From the NCBI RefSeq assembly GCF_014697075.1, contig NZ_JACJRE010000007.1, forward strand, positions 147,807-211,806: a stretch of 64,000 bases of DNA, read 5' to 3'. The notes under the pieces are model-generated. The model was not told the DNA's origin and ran no database searches. It was given only the letters and a program-made list of their open reading frames with translations. The translations under genes and the position numbers were made by a program. Source of the DNA: Tolypothrix sp. FACHB-123. Lineage in GTDB: Bacteria; Cyanobacteriota; Cyanobacteriia; Cyanobacteriales; Nostocaceae. Each line of letters opens with the position of its first letter. Position 1 is the stretch's first letter. Of this stretch, positions 11,311 through 20,630 are shown piece by piece.

Positions 11311-11733
11311 GTGGCGTACTGGGTGAAAATCCTTTACGAAAGGAAAAAATATGTGGTCAATTTTGACCGTATTAACGCCTTTTGTTATGAACAAAATGGC
11401 AGAGTTACCTTTTGGCTACCAGACTCTGCTATTCCGATAGTGATTAACCCACAAAGTAATCCCCGAGACTATGAGAAGATTTTGAAGTATATAGAACATG
11501 TGACAGGCTTAGAAGTCGAAGATACCCATTGGGTAAAAATAATTTATGAAAATAGTGAATATGTAATTAATCTCAACTGCATCAGTTCTTTTTGCCAAGA
11601 GACTAATGGACGGATCACTTTTTGGCTGCCTGATGGTACTATTCCCATCATCATCAACCCCGTGAGTAATCCAGAATCTTATCAAAAAGTTTTGCAATAC
11701 GTTCAGAAGGCGACGGGGTATTCTTTGTCTTAA
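11311..11733 (+). CDS. Hypothetical protein made of two tandem 65-residue copies
   Basis: This 140-residue protein consists of two copies of one domain: residues about 2-64 (YWVKILYERKKYVVNFDRIN) and 73-137 (HWVKIIYENSEYVINLNCIS). Both contain FWLPD followed by IPIxINPxSNP. The start is a GTG at 11311 with AGGAG just upstream; an ATG at 11306 is out of frame. No signal peptide or membrane segment is seen. I do not recognise the family and assign no function. The Trp/Phe-rich beta-strand pattern suggests a small beta domain. The following DNA is STRR. Confidence 0.75.
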   Translation: MAYWVKILYERKKYVVNFDRINAFCYEQNGRVTFWLPDSAIPIVINPQSNPRDYEKILKYIEHVTGLEVEDTHWVKIIYENSEYVINLNCISSFCQETNGRITFWLPDGTIPIIINPVSNPESYQKVLQYVQKATGYSLS

Positions 11734-11835
11734 GGCAGAAGGCAGAAGGCAGAAGGCAGACAAGGAGGACAAGGGAAGGGGGATGATTTATCAATGCCCA
11801 ATGCCCCATGCCCAATGCCCCATGCCCCATACATT
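11734..11835. repeat. Short tandem repeats (AAGGCAG, CCCAATG types)
   Basis: Four copies of AAGGCAG at about 11732-11760 are followed by ACAAGGAGG and then by alternating CCCAATG and CCCCATG heptamers to about 11830. These are typical intergenic STRRs of heterocystous cyanobacteria. Confidence 0.8.
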
Positions 11836-11899
11836 TGGTATACATTGGAAAGGGCTGTGTCTTATAACAGGCTACTAGGCGTCCACGCTTTAATAGAGC

Positions 11900-13744
11900 A
11901 TGACAATAACCCTTCTCAACAATCGGTATCAAGTTATTCAGGTACTCGGTGCTGGTGGTTTTGGCGAAACCTTCCTGGCAGAGGACACTCACATGCCTTC
12001 TCGCCGTCGCTGTGTGATTAAACAACTCAAACCCATCAGTAATGACCCGCAAACTTACCAATTGATTCAACAGCGCTTTGAAAGAGAAGCTGCAACTCTA
12101 GAATATTTGGGTAAAAGTAGCGACCAAGTACCGGAACTCTATGCCTATTTTTCGGAACATGGGCAATTTTATTTGGTTCAAGAATGGATTCAAGGACAGA
12201 CTTTAAGAGATGTGATCCAGACTCAGGGAAAGTTAAACGAAACATCTGTTCGAGAAATCCTCTTAAGTCTTTTGTCTGTCTTAGAGTATATTCATAGCAA
12301 AGGTATTATCCACCGGGATATCAAGCCCGATAATATTATTATTCGCTCGGCTGATGGCAAGCCAGTGTTGATTGATTTTGGCGCTGTCAAAGAAACTATT
12401 CGTTCAGTAGTGAGTTCTCCGGGATTACCTGCGCAATCGCTGGTAATTGGGACGCCGGAGTATATGCCCAGCGAACAAGCCTTAGGTCGTCCAGTCTATG
12501 GTACTGATATTTATAGCTTAGGCTTAACGGCAATTTATTTGCTGACGGGTAAATCACCCCAAGAAATAGAAACTGACCAGCAAAATGGGGAAATTCTCTG
12601 GCATAATTACGCCCCAAATGTTTCTCCTGGTTTAGTAAAAGTACTTAATCAGGCAATTAAACCCCATGCTAGCGATCGCTACACCACAGCTAGTAAAATG
12701 CTCTATGATTTGGAGTCTGCTAGTTATATCGTCCCGCCTCAAGCTACCTCAGCGCGGACACAGAGTTTATCAACTAACCAAACTCAGCCTTTATATTCCC
12801 CCCAATATCCTCCGCAACAACGCCAAGTAATTCCGACACCAGTTTGGCAAAAGCCTGCGGTGATTTTTAGTGGTTTAGCCGTTGGTGGATTGTTAATTGG
12901 GGTATTATTTTCCAACCTTAGCCGCCAACCAGCAGCAGACACGCCAGTTGTCACTAATACTACTCCTTCCCCAGAACCTTCAGCTATTAATACTGAACCA
13001 ACTGATAGTCCTATTGATGACCAAGTTTCACCAACTGCATCACAATCACCTGTAGCAGAAATTCCCGCACCAACTTCTACTTTTGCACCTCAAGCTAACC
13101 CCAATGTAGAAACTAATCCTCCAGTTACATCTACATTGCCACAGCAGCAAGCACCTGTTACAACTGATACTCCTGCGCCAGTGGCGACATTAGCACCACA
13201 GCCAAATACCCAAAATCAGCCGCCTGTAGTACTGACACCAGAAGTCCGTTCTACACCAGAAAATAATACTCAGCAACCGAAATCAGTTACTAATAACGTC
13301 AGACAAAGAGTTCCCGCATTTCCTACAGGGACATCCAGAAGCACAGTGGAAGCTACTCTTGGTAAGCCAGCTAGAGATTTAAGAGGACTGTGGCGAAATA
13401 CGCGGGCTGTTACCTATAAAATAGTACCTAATCAAATTGATGTTGGTTATTTATTTGATCGCAATACTGGCGCATTACGACAAACTGAAGCAGCTTTTGC
13501 CCAATCAGTAGACCCGCAAGTGATGGAAAATACTTTAGATGGCTTGTTAGGCGGTCAAGCTAATGAAGAGATTAGACAGGGATTAAGACAAATACAGCAG
13601 CGTCAATCTGATAATTTCAAATTTTCTAAAGGTGGTGTCAAAGGTCAGATTGTCCGCCAAAACTGTGATTTTATTTATATCAGTATTTGGGATGCGGATT
13701 TACATGATTTTGTGAATCCTGCTGACGCTAAACAGTGTAGTTAA
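11900..13744 (+). CDS. Serine/threonine protein kinase, membrane-anchored
   Basis: This 614-residue Hanks-type kinase has its catalytic domain at about residues 8-275: glycine loop LGAGGFGETF, HRDIKPDN with catalytic Asp140, DFGAV, and the GTPEYMPSEQ activation segment. A Pro/Gln-rich linker and a single transmembrane segment (AVIFSGLAVGGLLIGVLF, about 317-335) follow. Beyond the membrane is a low-complexity Pro/Thr stalk and a C-terminal domain (about 475-614) containing GTSRSTVEATLGKPARDLRG, which recurs in cyanobacterial kinases and probably senses something outside. The substrate is unknown. A second kinase with the same N-terminal design but an SH3b tail lies at 50191-51660. Confidence 0.93.
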   Translation: MTITLLNNRYQVIQVLGAGGFGETFLAEDTHMPSRRRCVIKQLKPISNDPQTYQLIQQRFEREAATLEYLGKSSDQVPELYAYFSEHGQFYLVQEWIQGQTLRDVIQTQGKLNETSVREILLSLLSVLEYIHSKGIIHRDIKPDNIIIRSADGKPVLIDFGAVKETIRSVVSSPGLPAQSLVIGTPEYMPSEQALGRPVYGTDIYSLGLTAIYLLTGKSPQEIETDQQNGEILWHNYAPNVSPGLVKVLNQAIKPHASDRYTTASKMLYDLESASYIVPPQATSARTQSLSTNQTQPLYSPQYPPQQRQVIPTPVWQKPAVIFSGLAVGGLLIGVLFSNLSRQPAADTPVVTNTTPSPEPSAINTEPTDSPIDDQVSPTASQSPVAEIPAPTSTFAPQANPNVETNPPVTSTLPQQQAPVTTDTPAPVATLAPQPNTQNQPPVVLTPEVRSTPENNTQQPKSVTNNVRQRVPAFPTGTSRSTVEATLGKPARDLRGLWRNTRAVTYKIVPNQIDVGYLFDRNTGALRQTEAAFAQSVDPQVMENTLDGLLGGQANEEIRQGLRQIQQRQSDNFKFSKGGVKGQIVRQNCDFIYISIWDADLHDFVNPADAKQCS

Positions 13745-13961
13745 TCTCAAATGGGATAGTAAGGAGGACAAGGAGGACAAGGGAGAAATAAATCTTTCCC
13801 CTAGCCCCTATTCAAAGACGAAGGATTGCAGATATTAGCATCGGGCTAAGATTAGACTTAAGTCCATAGCGATCGCCTGAGAACAAAGCCTAAAATTCTT
13901 TAGGGAATAATACTAAACACTTAGAATTAGGGCTAAACCTCTTTGAGGTAGGAAGGGCGAG

Positions 13962-16900
13962 ATGAGCGATGTCCACCGCCAAGACAGTCGGCGTCTGCGG
14001 AGCAAATTAGGAAGTCAAAAAGCGGATACATCGGGTTTTTCTCGTCCGTCGCTAGTTTCACCCAATACTCCCACTTTGGCGAATCCCACAGCAGGTTTTG
14101 TCTCGCCAAAAGTGACTGAGGAATCAACTGATAGTCAACAAGCTCCCTCAAGCGATCGCGAATTATCATCATTAGAAAGTATTCCCGAAAAGCCGCCCAG
14201 TCACGATATTAGTCGTATATCTTTGCTGCGTCCCCAAGCTAAATCAACTTTGGGAACAACAGAGGATAATGATTTGCCTTTCCATGAATTAACTGATGTC
14301 GTCCAGCGTCAACCTGTAACTAATCCTACATCAGACCAGGAAGAAAAAACAAAGTCGACTTCAGGGACAGAAAATTCTTCTCAGCAACCACAGCCAGCAC
14401 CTATTCCTTCCCCAAAAAATGGGGATGTTTCAGGATTTACACCAAATAATAATGTAACTTCAAATACTTCAAATTCACAGGATAATTCTCCGGGATTGAT
14501 GTCAGGGAATAACCAGTCATCAACTCAAAAGACACCAGACGAGCAAGTATCTCCTACTGACGCTAAGAGTGCGGATTTAGCCAATACGCCTGATAGTAGT
14601 GGTAATCCTGGAGTACCTGTAACAACTAATACCCCGATAACGGATGGCGGTGCTACTCCTTCACCTTCCCCAGATTCAGCTGCACCGACGCCCAGTAATA
14701 ATACCAATGATGGCGGTGTTGGTAGTCCGGAGTACGGGCAATTTTTAACTCAAGCACAGTTGCACCGGAAAACTCTTGCGAATCATGCACAGACTAAAAA
14801 AGAAGCGATCGCTAAAGGTGCAGAGCAAGAAAAGCAAGGTATCAGCAAGCAAGTAGAGGTAGAAGCAACTCGCCTGAGTACTGCCTATGATAATGCGATC
14901 GCTCAAGTAAATACTGCGATCGCTAATTCCAAAACAGAAATTACCACGAATAGAGCAGCGAAAATCGCTAAAGTCAAGACTACCGCCCAAAGCGAACTCG
15001 ATAACCTGACGAAAATCAATCAAGATAAACAAGCAGAAGTTAAGCGAGTGGCGGAACAAAAGGCTTTAAATATTGAAGCTTTTGGGGAAAGTGAAGCCAA
15101 ACGCGCCCAAGACGGTAGCAAGATACGTGTGGACAAAGCTAACAAGCTCAAGGATAGTAAAATTGCGGAAGTCCAAGGTAAAGATAATGGTGCACAACTA
15201 GCAGCCGAAATTCAACAAGAAGCGGCGAAAGTCATTGCTAACTTTAATAAATCGGCTGGGGATTTGGCAGTGATGGCGCGTAGTCGTGCCACAGATGCAG
15301 CGAAAAAATTTAGACAAGAAGGGGAGGAAGCAGCCAGTAAATTCACTGAGCCAACTGAAAAAGCCAGCAAAGCTGTCATTGGTGCCCGTGACGAAGCAAT
15401 TAAAGCCATTGAGAAGGCTGCCGCAGATTCGCTCACGGAACTGCAAGCAGACGCTAAAGCCGTGGTGAAAAACCTGCAAACAGAAAAGACCGAGAAATTG
15501 ACCCAGGTGCGTGCTAATGCTGATTCGATAGCGGCGGGTGTAGACAGTGCCACCATAGACGCTGGTGCCAAAGTTGACGCCAAAACGACTGAGATTGATA
15601 ACGAGGTGGTACGGTTCCAAGACAAAATCACAGAGGTGAAATGGGCTGGTAAGCAAATTGCAACGGCGGCGTTGGATTTACAGGTAGCCGTCGATCAGCA
15701 CAACGGGGAGATAGACACCCTGACAAACAGCGTCATCACTGCCATTGGTAAAGGTATTAAAGATGCGATCGCTAATCTGGGTGATGCTATTACCAAGCAA
15801 ATTGCTGAGGTGACTAAAGTCGGTAGTGAATTTGAAACCAAAGCCTCGGCGGCTAGCAGTAAAGTCGTCAGTGCAATGGAAGAACAGCGCACCGAAGGCG
15901 ATGAAGAGATGAAAAAACCAGGTACAGACCTGGATAAACAGCTGCAACTAGCTGTACAAAGGGCGGGCGAAGGTTGGGAACGCAATTTAACTGAGGCGCG
16001 GAATGATATCAGCCACGGCGTTGACGATGGCTTGCGCCAACAAGATGATGCGATCGCGTCTTTCGATAGTGCGCTGGCGGGAATTGTCAGTAAAGCGGGT
16101 TCGTGGCTATCCAGTGTCGTTGACGCCATCAAGAATGTAGGTAGTTTCCTGGCTGGGGTAGTGGTAGGTGCTTTCTGGCACGTGATTGATTTCTTTGTCG
16201 CTTTATGGGATTTAATCAAGAAACCACTGTTTTGGATTGTGGTGGTGATTGTGGCGATCGTGATTGTTGTTGCCATTATCTATTTTGGCTGGGCAGCAGT
16301 TGCAGGTGCATTGGCGGCGATTGGTAAAGCTTTGTTGGTAATTGGCATCATCATCGGCGTTGGTCTTGCAATCTACTATATATATGTAGCTATTACCAAA
16401 CCCGACCTCAGCCCCTATGAACGTGGTAAATATGTCGGTAAAGCTGTAGTTGAAGTGTTCCTCGCCTTCCTGGGTACTGGTGTTTGGGCACGTTTAACAG
16501 GTTGGATGGCGCGTGTGGCGCAGATTGCTAAAGTTTTGGATCTGGTTGGTGATTTGGTAAAAGCATCGCGGTTGCTGCGGCGTGTTAGCGATGTGGAAAC
16601 GGTAATCAAGTTGCTGGAAAAAGCAAAAGATGCCGAAAAACTGTTGGAATTGCTGGATAAGGTAAAAGATGCGGAAGAAGCGCTGAAATTACTCGACAAG
16701 TCTACCGATATTGTAAGCTTGCTGAAGTTGCTAGAACTCGCCAAGAGTAGCGAGAAAGTCTTGCAACTGCTAGAAAAAGTCAACGATGCGAGTAAAGCAG
16801 TTCAATTGTTAGAAAAAGTCAAGAATATTGAAACTTTGCTTTCTATTCTTGGCAAGACAACTGATATTGAAAATCTTCTCAAGTTGCTTGATGCAGTTAA

Positions 16901-17807
16901 AGACGCCAATAAAGTGCTATCGCTGCTGGAGAAATCAACTGATATCCAAAACCTGCTCAAGCTGGTAGACGAAATTAAAGATGTCGAGAAGATACTCGCA
17001 CTCCTAGATGAAATTAAGGATGCCAAGAAACTTCTAGAACTTTACGGTAAAGTCAAAGATGCCGATTTACTGTTGAAGCTAGCGAAAAAAGTCAAGGATA
17101 CCCAAAAACTAGAGAAACTTCTCGAACAAGTAACTGATGCTGCTCAACTGGAACGTTTGTTAAATGCGGTAGAAGATGTAGCCGACTTAGAGAAGTTACT
17201 CAAGGATATGTCAGCAGCAGAAATCGAAAAATTTATCACCGATTTGAATGATGCTAATAAATTTAAGCTGATTGCCAAGAAATATGTCGGACAGGCGTTA
17301 AAGCATTACGGCCCCGACTTCTTCCGCGATTATAAAGGTGTGGACACTGATGCGATGAACCATTTACTCACTGTCAGCGTTTCCCAAACCAAAGGAATCA
17401 CAGGCTGTCACGATGAAGCTATGTTCCTAGCGGAAATGGCAAAACAGCCTTCCGGTGTCAAAGCGCCCCCCGGTTCTGGTTTAGGGCCTGTGGGTACTCC
17501 CAGCGTCCACCCATCCGATCCTGGTGTCAAGAAGTACCCTTACCAAATGTGGGCGCAAGATGGTAAAGGTAGTCTAGTCAATCCACTTACACCAAAAGCC
17601 ACCCAACTGGAAAAAACAACGATCAACGGGCTAGCCTCAAACCCAGCACCTTGGCAAGCTTCAGCTAACCAAGCCGCAGATCAGGCGATTAACTCGTTGA
17701 CTTTCCCAACAGGAGATGGCAGCTTTACAGGTGTAGCCAGTAACGGCTTAGGATGGACAGGCTGGTTCCGTGGTAAAAAGATCCAAACTGTGTTTGTGAA
17801 CTTTTAA
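13962..17807 (+). CDS. Toxin-like multidomain protein with putative eCIS cargo signature
   Basis: This 1281-residue protein has distinct zones. An N-terminal signature comprises PSLVSPNTPTLANPT (29-43) and KPPSHDISRISLLRPQ (77-92). A Ser/Pro/Thr/Asn-rich disordered zone follows (to about 255), then an Ala/Lys/Glu-rich coiled coil (260-700), a hydrophobic region of 2-3 membrane segments (about 727-811), and about seventeen 13-residue helical repeats of the KDAEKLLELLDKV type (about 875-1096). The C-terminal domain (1100-1281) contains HLL, TGCHDEAMF, LEKTTING and a Gly/Trp-rich end (GWTGWFRGKKIQTVFVNF). The N-terminal signature recurs in the gene at 45794-46816. By analogy with cyanobacterial DUF4157-type proteins I infer it is cargo of an extracellular contractile injection system. 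The C-terminus resembles EndoU-like polymorphic toxin domains, but weakly. Confidence 0.8.
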   Translation: MSDVHRQDSRRLRSKLGSQKADTSGFSRPSLVSPNTPTLANPTAGFVSPKVTEESTDSQQAPSSDRELSSLESIPEKPPSHDISRISLLRPQAKSTLGTTEDNDLPFHELTDVVQRQPVTNPTSDQEEKTKSTSGTENSSQQPQPAPIPSPKNGDVSGFTPNNNVTSNTSNSQDNSPGLMSGNNQSSTQKTPDEQVSPTDAKSADLANTPDSSGNPGVPVTTNTPITDGGATPSPSPDSAAPTPSNNTNDGGVGSPEYGQFLTQAQLHRKTLANHAQTKKEAIAKGAEQEKQGISKQVEVEATRLSTAYDNAIAQVNTAIANSKTEITTNRAAKIAKVKTTAQSELDNLTKINQDKQAEVKRVAEQKALNIEAFGESEAKRAQDGSKIRVDKANKLKDSKIAEVQGKDNGAQLAAEIQQEAAKVIANFNKSAGDLAVMARSRATDAAKKFRQEGEEAASKFTEPTEKASKAVIGARDEAIKAIEKAAADSLTELQADAKAVVKNLQTEKTEKLTQVRANADSIAAGVDSATIDAGAKVDAKTTEIDNEVVRFQDKITEVKWAGKQIATAALDLQVAVDQHNGEIDTLTNSVITAIGKGIKDAIANLGDAITKQIAEVTKVGSEFETKASAASSKVVSAMEEQRTEGDEEMKKPGTDLDKQLQLAVQRAGEGWERNLTEARNDISHGVDDGLRQQDDAIASFDSALAGIVSKAGSWLSSVVDAIKNVGSFLAGVVVGAFWHVIDFFVALWDLIKKPLFWIVVVIVAIVIVVAIIYFGWAAVAGALAAIGKALLVIGIIIGVGLAIYYIYVAITKPDLSPYERGKYVGKAVVEVFLAFLGTGVWARLTGWMARVAQIAKVLDLVGDLVKASRLLRRVSDVETVIKLLEKAKDAEKLLELLDKVKDAEEALKLLDKSTDIVSLLKLLELAKSSEKVLQLLEKVNDASKAVQLLEKVKNIETLLSILGKTTDIENLLKLLDAVKDANKVLSLLEKSTDIQNLLKLVDEIKDVEKILALLDEIKDAKKLLELYGKVKDADLLLKLAKKVKDTQKLEKLLEQVTDAAQLERLLNAVEDVADLEKLLKDMSAAEIEKFITDLNDANKFKLIAKKYVGQALKHYGPDFFRDYKGVDTDAMNHLLTVSVSQTKGITGCHDEAMFLAEMAKQPSGVKAPPGSGLGPVGTPSVHPSDPGVKKYPYQMWAQDGKGSLVNPLTPKATQLEKTTINGLASNPAPWQASANQAADQAINSLTFPTGDGSFTGVASNGLGWTGWFRGKKIQTVFVNF

Positions 17808-17814
17808 TATTTTT

Positions 17815-17852
17815 AATGAACCGCCAAGTACGCCAAGTACGCCAAGAGAAAA
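17815..17852. repeat. GCCAAGTAC short repeat after the toxin-like gene
   Basis: ACCGCCAAGTACGCCAAGTA and the following CGCCAAGAG form two to three copies of a 9-mer. Related GGCGTTCTTGGCG sequences occur at about 18550. This is a short repeat with no evident function. Confidence 0.55.
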
Positions 17853-17891
17853 GTGCAAGTTGACAGAGAACGGGAATAAAGAGGTGCTGAG

Positions 17892-18332
17892 ATGAATGGG
17901 CAAATTGATGATGCGGTAATCGACGCATTGACGGTGGAATGGGACGATCAAAATTCGCCACCAAAACCCTATATTGCCAATGTGCCTCCAGAAGCGCGGG
18001 TAATCCGTGATTTTCTCAACACGCCTTTCTGGGGAAACCGCATCCGGTTTATCTTCTCCGGTGTACTGGAACGCTCAGGGCGAATATCAGACGAAAGCGG
18101 CTTTTTGTTCCCGGAAGATTTGGAGCCTGGTGACGAACCTTTTGACGGTGTGCAAATGTTCGACCCCCTGGATACAATTACCTTGAGCGATGGTGCGTTT
18201 GACCGTTTGATGAGTCGCTATTTTCGTGTAGTCTTGGATCGTGCAGAATCGCTGAATTTGCCGATAACTCAGGAACCTTGGTGGGGTGCATTTGCCGACG
18301 CCACAGTGCAAATCGAACAGCGAACGAATTAG
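17892..18332 (+). CDS. Small acidic protein, candidate immunity partner
   Basis: This 146-residue soluble protein lies 84 bp downstream of the toxin-like gene on the same strand, preceded by AGAGGTG as ribosome binding site. It is rich in Asp/Glu and aromatic residues (VEWDDQ, FPEDLEPGDEPFDG, EPWWGAF). No signal peptide or membrane segment is visible and I do not recognise the family. Its size, acidity and position directly after a protein with a toxin-like C-terminal domain are what one expects of an immunity protein; that role is an inference from context only. It could instead be a chaperone for the large protein. Confidence 0.7.
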   Translation: MNGQIDDAVIDALTVEWDDQNSPPKPYIANVPPEARVIRDFLNTPFWGNRIRFIFSGVLERSGRISDESGFLFPEDLEPGDEPFDGVQMFDPLDTITLSDGAFDRLMSRYFRVVLDRAESLNLPITQEPWWGAFADATVQIEQRTN

Positions 18333-18345
18333 CAGAGGGGGCGAG

Positions 18346-18483
18346 ATGGCGATCGCACTTTTAATCGGAGCATCCGAATTTTGCAAAATCATAGATAAGA
18401 CTGATGCAAGAACCCTTTTAAACCCTCTTACCTTTGTGTCTACCCTGCGGGGACGACTTCGTCGAATGTGGCTCGTTGATTAA
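18346..18483 (+). pseudogene. 45-residue reading frame, possible truncated caspase-like N-terminus
   Basis: The frame starts at an ATG 13 bp after the candidate immunity gene with a strong site (AGAGGGGGCGAG). It begins MAIALLIGASEF, similar to the ALLIGVSEY opening of bacterial caspase-like (peptidase C14) proteins. The similarity stops after about 17 residues and the rest looks like translated repeat DNA. It may be the stump of a third gene of this island. A functional microprotein cannot be excluded. Confidence 0.35.
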
Positions 18484-18661
18484 ATCTCTCTGATAGGTGA
18501 CAATCCCTGATTTCCATAAAACTATATAGGACTTACGCACACTCTAAGAATTCTTGGCGTTCTTGGCGTCTTGGCGGTTCCATAAATTAATGATTTGGGA
18601 AATTTTTGCGCGAGTCTTGTTACACATTTCTATGAGCACACTTTTAATTTCACCATGATAA

Positions 18662-18698
18662 AAAATACACCCAACAGCCGCGCTGTTAAGTGTATTTT
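18662..18698 (-). terminator. Rho-independent terminator of dxs
   Basis: The hairpin pairs AAAATACAC (18662-18670) with GTGTATTTT (18690-18698) and has an inner AACAG/CTGTT stem with a GC-rich loop. It lies 24 bp beyond the dxs stop on the minus strand and is followed by T residues there. The nearly symmetrical form would also stop transcription from the plus strand. Confidence 0.8.
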
Positions 18699-18722
18699 CA
18701 TAGATTATTGCTGAATAATTAA

Positions 18723-20630
18723 CTAGCCAACAGCCGATGGTTGACGCTGAAAATAAGCTTGCAAAACTCTTTCGGCGATTTGACGACTAGTTAAACCTAA
18801 TTCCGCCTTAGATTCGTCTGGTGTCGCATGATCTACTAAGATATCTGGGATACCGATGCGCTTCACGGGAACGACAACATCAGCATCAAGTAGAGCTTCC
18901 GCTACCGCCGAACCAAAGCCGCCCATGATGCAGCCTTCTTCTAAGGTGACAACGCGGCCGATTTTCTGAGCTAGAGGTAAAATTAACTCCGTATCTAAGG
19001 GTTTAGCGAACCGGGCATTAACTACGGTTGCTTCAATACCATGTTCGCTGAGAATTTCTGCGGCTTGCATACTGGGGTAAACCATTGTGCCATAGCTAAC
19101 CAGTAATACATCATCACCAGTACGGAGAATTTCCCCTTTACCGATTTCCAAAGGTTCCCAGCCTTCTTCCATCAAGGGTACGCCATGACCGTTACCACGG
19201 GGAAAACGCATAGCGATCGCGCCTTTGGTATAGTTAACTCCAGTGACGATCATCCGTTGCAGTTCGGCTTCGTCTTTGGGAGCCATTAACACCATATTGG
19301 GAATGCAACGCAGATAAGCGATGTCATACATCCCTTGATGGGTGGGGCCATCAGCGCCAACAATGCCCGCTCTGTCTAAGCAGAAGAACACTGGCAAGTT
19401 TTGAATGCAGACATCATGGATAATCTGATCGTAAGCTCGTTGTAGGAAGGTCGAGTAAATTGCCGCTACAGGGCGCATTCCTTCACTAGCTAAACCAGCC
19501 GCTAAGGTAACGGCGTGTTGTTCGGCTATTCCCACATCAATATATTGATTGGGTAATTTAGCTTGGAGCTTATCTAAACCTGTACCTGTCGCCATCGCTG
19601 CTGTAATCCCGATAATTTTCGGGTTTTGTTCGGCGAGTTTAACTAAGGTGTGGGCAAAAACTTTGGCGTAAGCTGGGGGTTTGGGTTTACTCGAAGGAAT
19701 CGCTTTACCTGTTGTTAGATTAAATGGATTTTGGGCATGGTAGCCTACTTGGTCTTGTTCTGCTAGTTCATAGCCTTTACCTTTGGTAGTAGCCACATGT
19801 ACCAAAACTGGCCCTGGTATTTGATGTGCTTGTTGGAAGGTAGCAATTAATTCTTCTAAATTATGCCCATCTACTGGCCCGATATAGGTAAAGCCTAGTT
19901 CTTCAAATACTGCACCCACTTTAGGAACAGCCAAACGCTTCATCCCTTCTTTAATCCGTCCCAGTTCGGGAGACAAAGATTCGCCCACAAAAGGAATGTG
20001 TTTGAATTGTTCCTCAAAATTATCTTTAATAAACTGTACGGGTGGGCTGAGGCGCATTTTGTTGAGATAGCGAGGAATTGCGCCTACGTTGGGCGAAATG
20101 GACATTTCGTTGTCGTTGAGGACAACTAGTAGGTTAGTTTTGGGTAAGTGTCCTGCATGGTTGATTGCTTCTAACGCCATCCCGCCAGTTAAAGCACCAT
20201 CACCAATCACAGCTACGGCTTTAAATTTTTCCCCCTTTAAATCGCGGGCTAAAGCCATACCCAAAGCTGCGGAAATACTGGTGGAAGCATGTCCCGCACC
20301 AAAGTGATCGAACTTGCTTTCACAGCGCTTGAGATAACCAGCAACACCATCTTTCTGTCTAAGGGTATGGAAGTTGCTGTAGCGTCCTGTAATTAGTTTA
20401 TGGGGATAAGCTTGGTGTCCTACGTCCCAAATAACTTTATCCCGATCTAAGTCCAGTGTTTGGTAAAGCCCTAAGGTTAACTCTACAACACCCAAACCTG
20501 GCCCCAGGTGTCCCCCAGTTGCTGCTACCGTTTGTAGGTGCTTATCGCGGATTTGACGGGCAATTTGTTGCAGCTGCCGAATCGATAAACCGTGCAACTG
20601 ATTGGGATGGGTGATTTCGCTCAGATGCAT
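18723..20630 (-). CDS. dxs: 1-deoxy-D-xylulose-5-phosphate synthase
   Basis: This 635-residue thiamine diphosphate enzyme condenses pyruvate with glyceraldehyde 3-phosphate, the first step of the MEP isoprenoid pathway that feeds carotenoids, phytol and quinones. Characteristic pieces are [11 protein letters not shown] near residue 70, the ThDP/Mg motif [13 protein letters not shown]...NDNEMSISP (about 143-178), the transketolase-like [14 protein letters not shown] (about 370) and [15 protein letters not shown] (about 420). Length is normal for the family. It is monocistronic with a hairpin terminator. An undecaprenyl diphosphate synthase gene using the same isoprenoid supply is at 36748. Confidence 0.98.
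   Translation of the reverse strand: MHLSEITHPNQLHGLSIRQLQQIARQIRDKHLQTVAATGGHLGPGLGVVELTLGLYQTLDLDRDKVIWDVGHQAYPHKLITGRYSNFHTLRQKDGVAGYLKRCESKFDHFGAGHASTSISAALGMALARDLKGEKFKAVAVIGDGALTGGMALEAINHAGHLPKTNLLVVLNDNEMSISPNVGAIPRYLNKMRLSPPVQFIKDNFEEQFKHIPFVGESLSPELGRIKEGMKRLAVPKVGAVFEELGFTYIGPVDGHNLEELIATFQQAHQIPGPVLVHVATTKGKGYELAEQDQVGYHAQNPFNLTTGKAIPSSKPKPPAYAKVFAHTLVKLAEQNPKIIGITAAMATGTGLDKLQAKLPNQYIDVGIAEQHAVTLAAGLASEGMRPVAAIYSTFLQRAYDQIIHDVCIQNLPVFFCLDRAGIVGADGPTHQGMYDIAYLRCIPNMVLMAPKDEAELQRMIVTGVNYTKGAIAMRFPRGNGHGVPLMEEGWEPLEIGKGEILRTGDDVLLVSYGTMVYPSMQAAEILSEHGIEATVVNARFAKPLDTELILPLAQKIGRVVTLEEGCIMGGFGSAVAEALLDADVVVPVKRIGIPDILVDHATPDESKAELGLTSRQIAERVLQAYFQRQPSAVG

Noticed and set aside
15198-16276. 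Several long minus-strand frames under the 1281-residue gene
   Set aside because: They are antisense shadows produced by its Ala/Lys-rich composition; none has a ribosome site or a recognisable domain.
16415-17026. Minus-strand Ser/Leu-rich frames
   Set aside because: They are the complement of the 13-residue repeats and simply mirror the repeat period.
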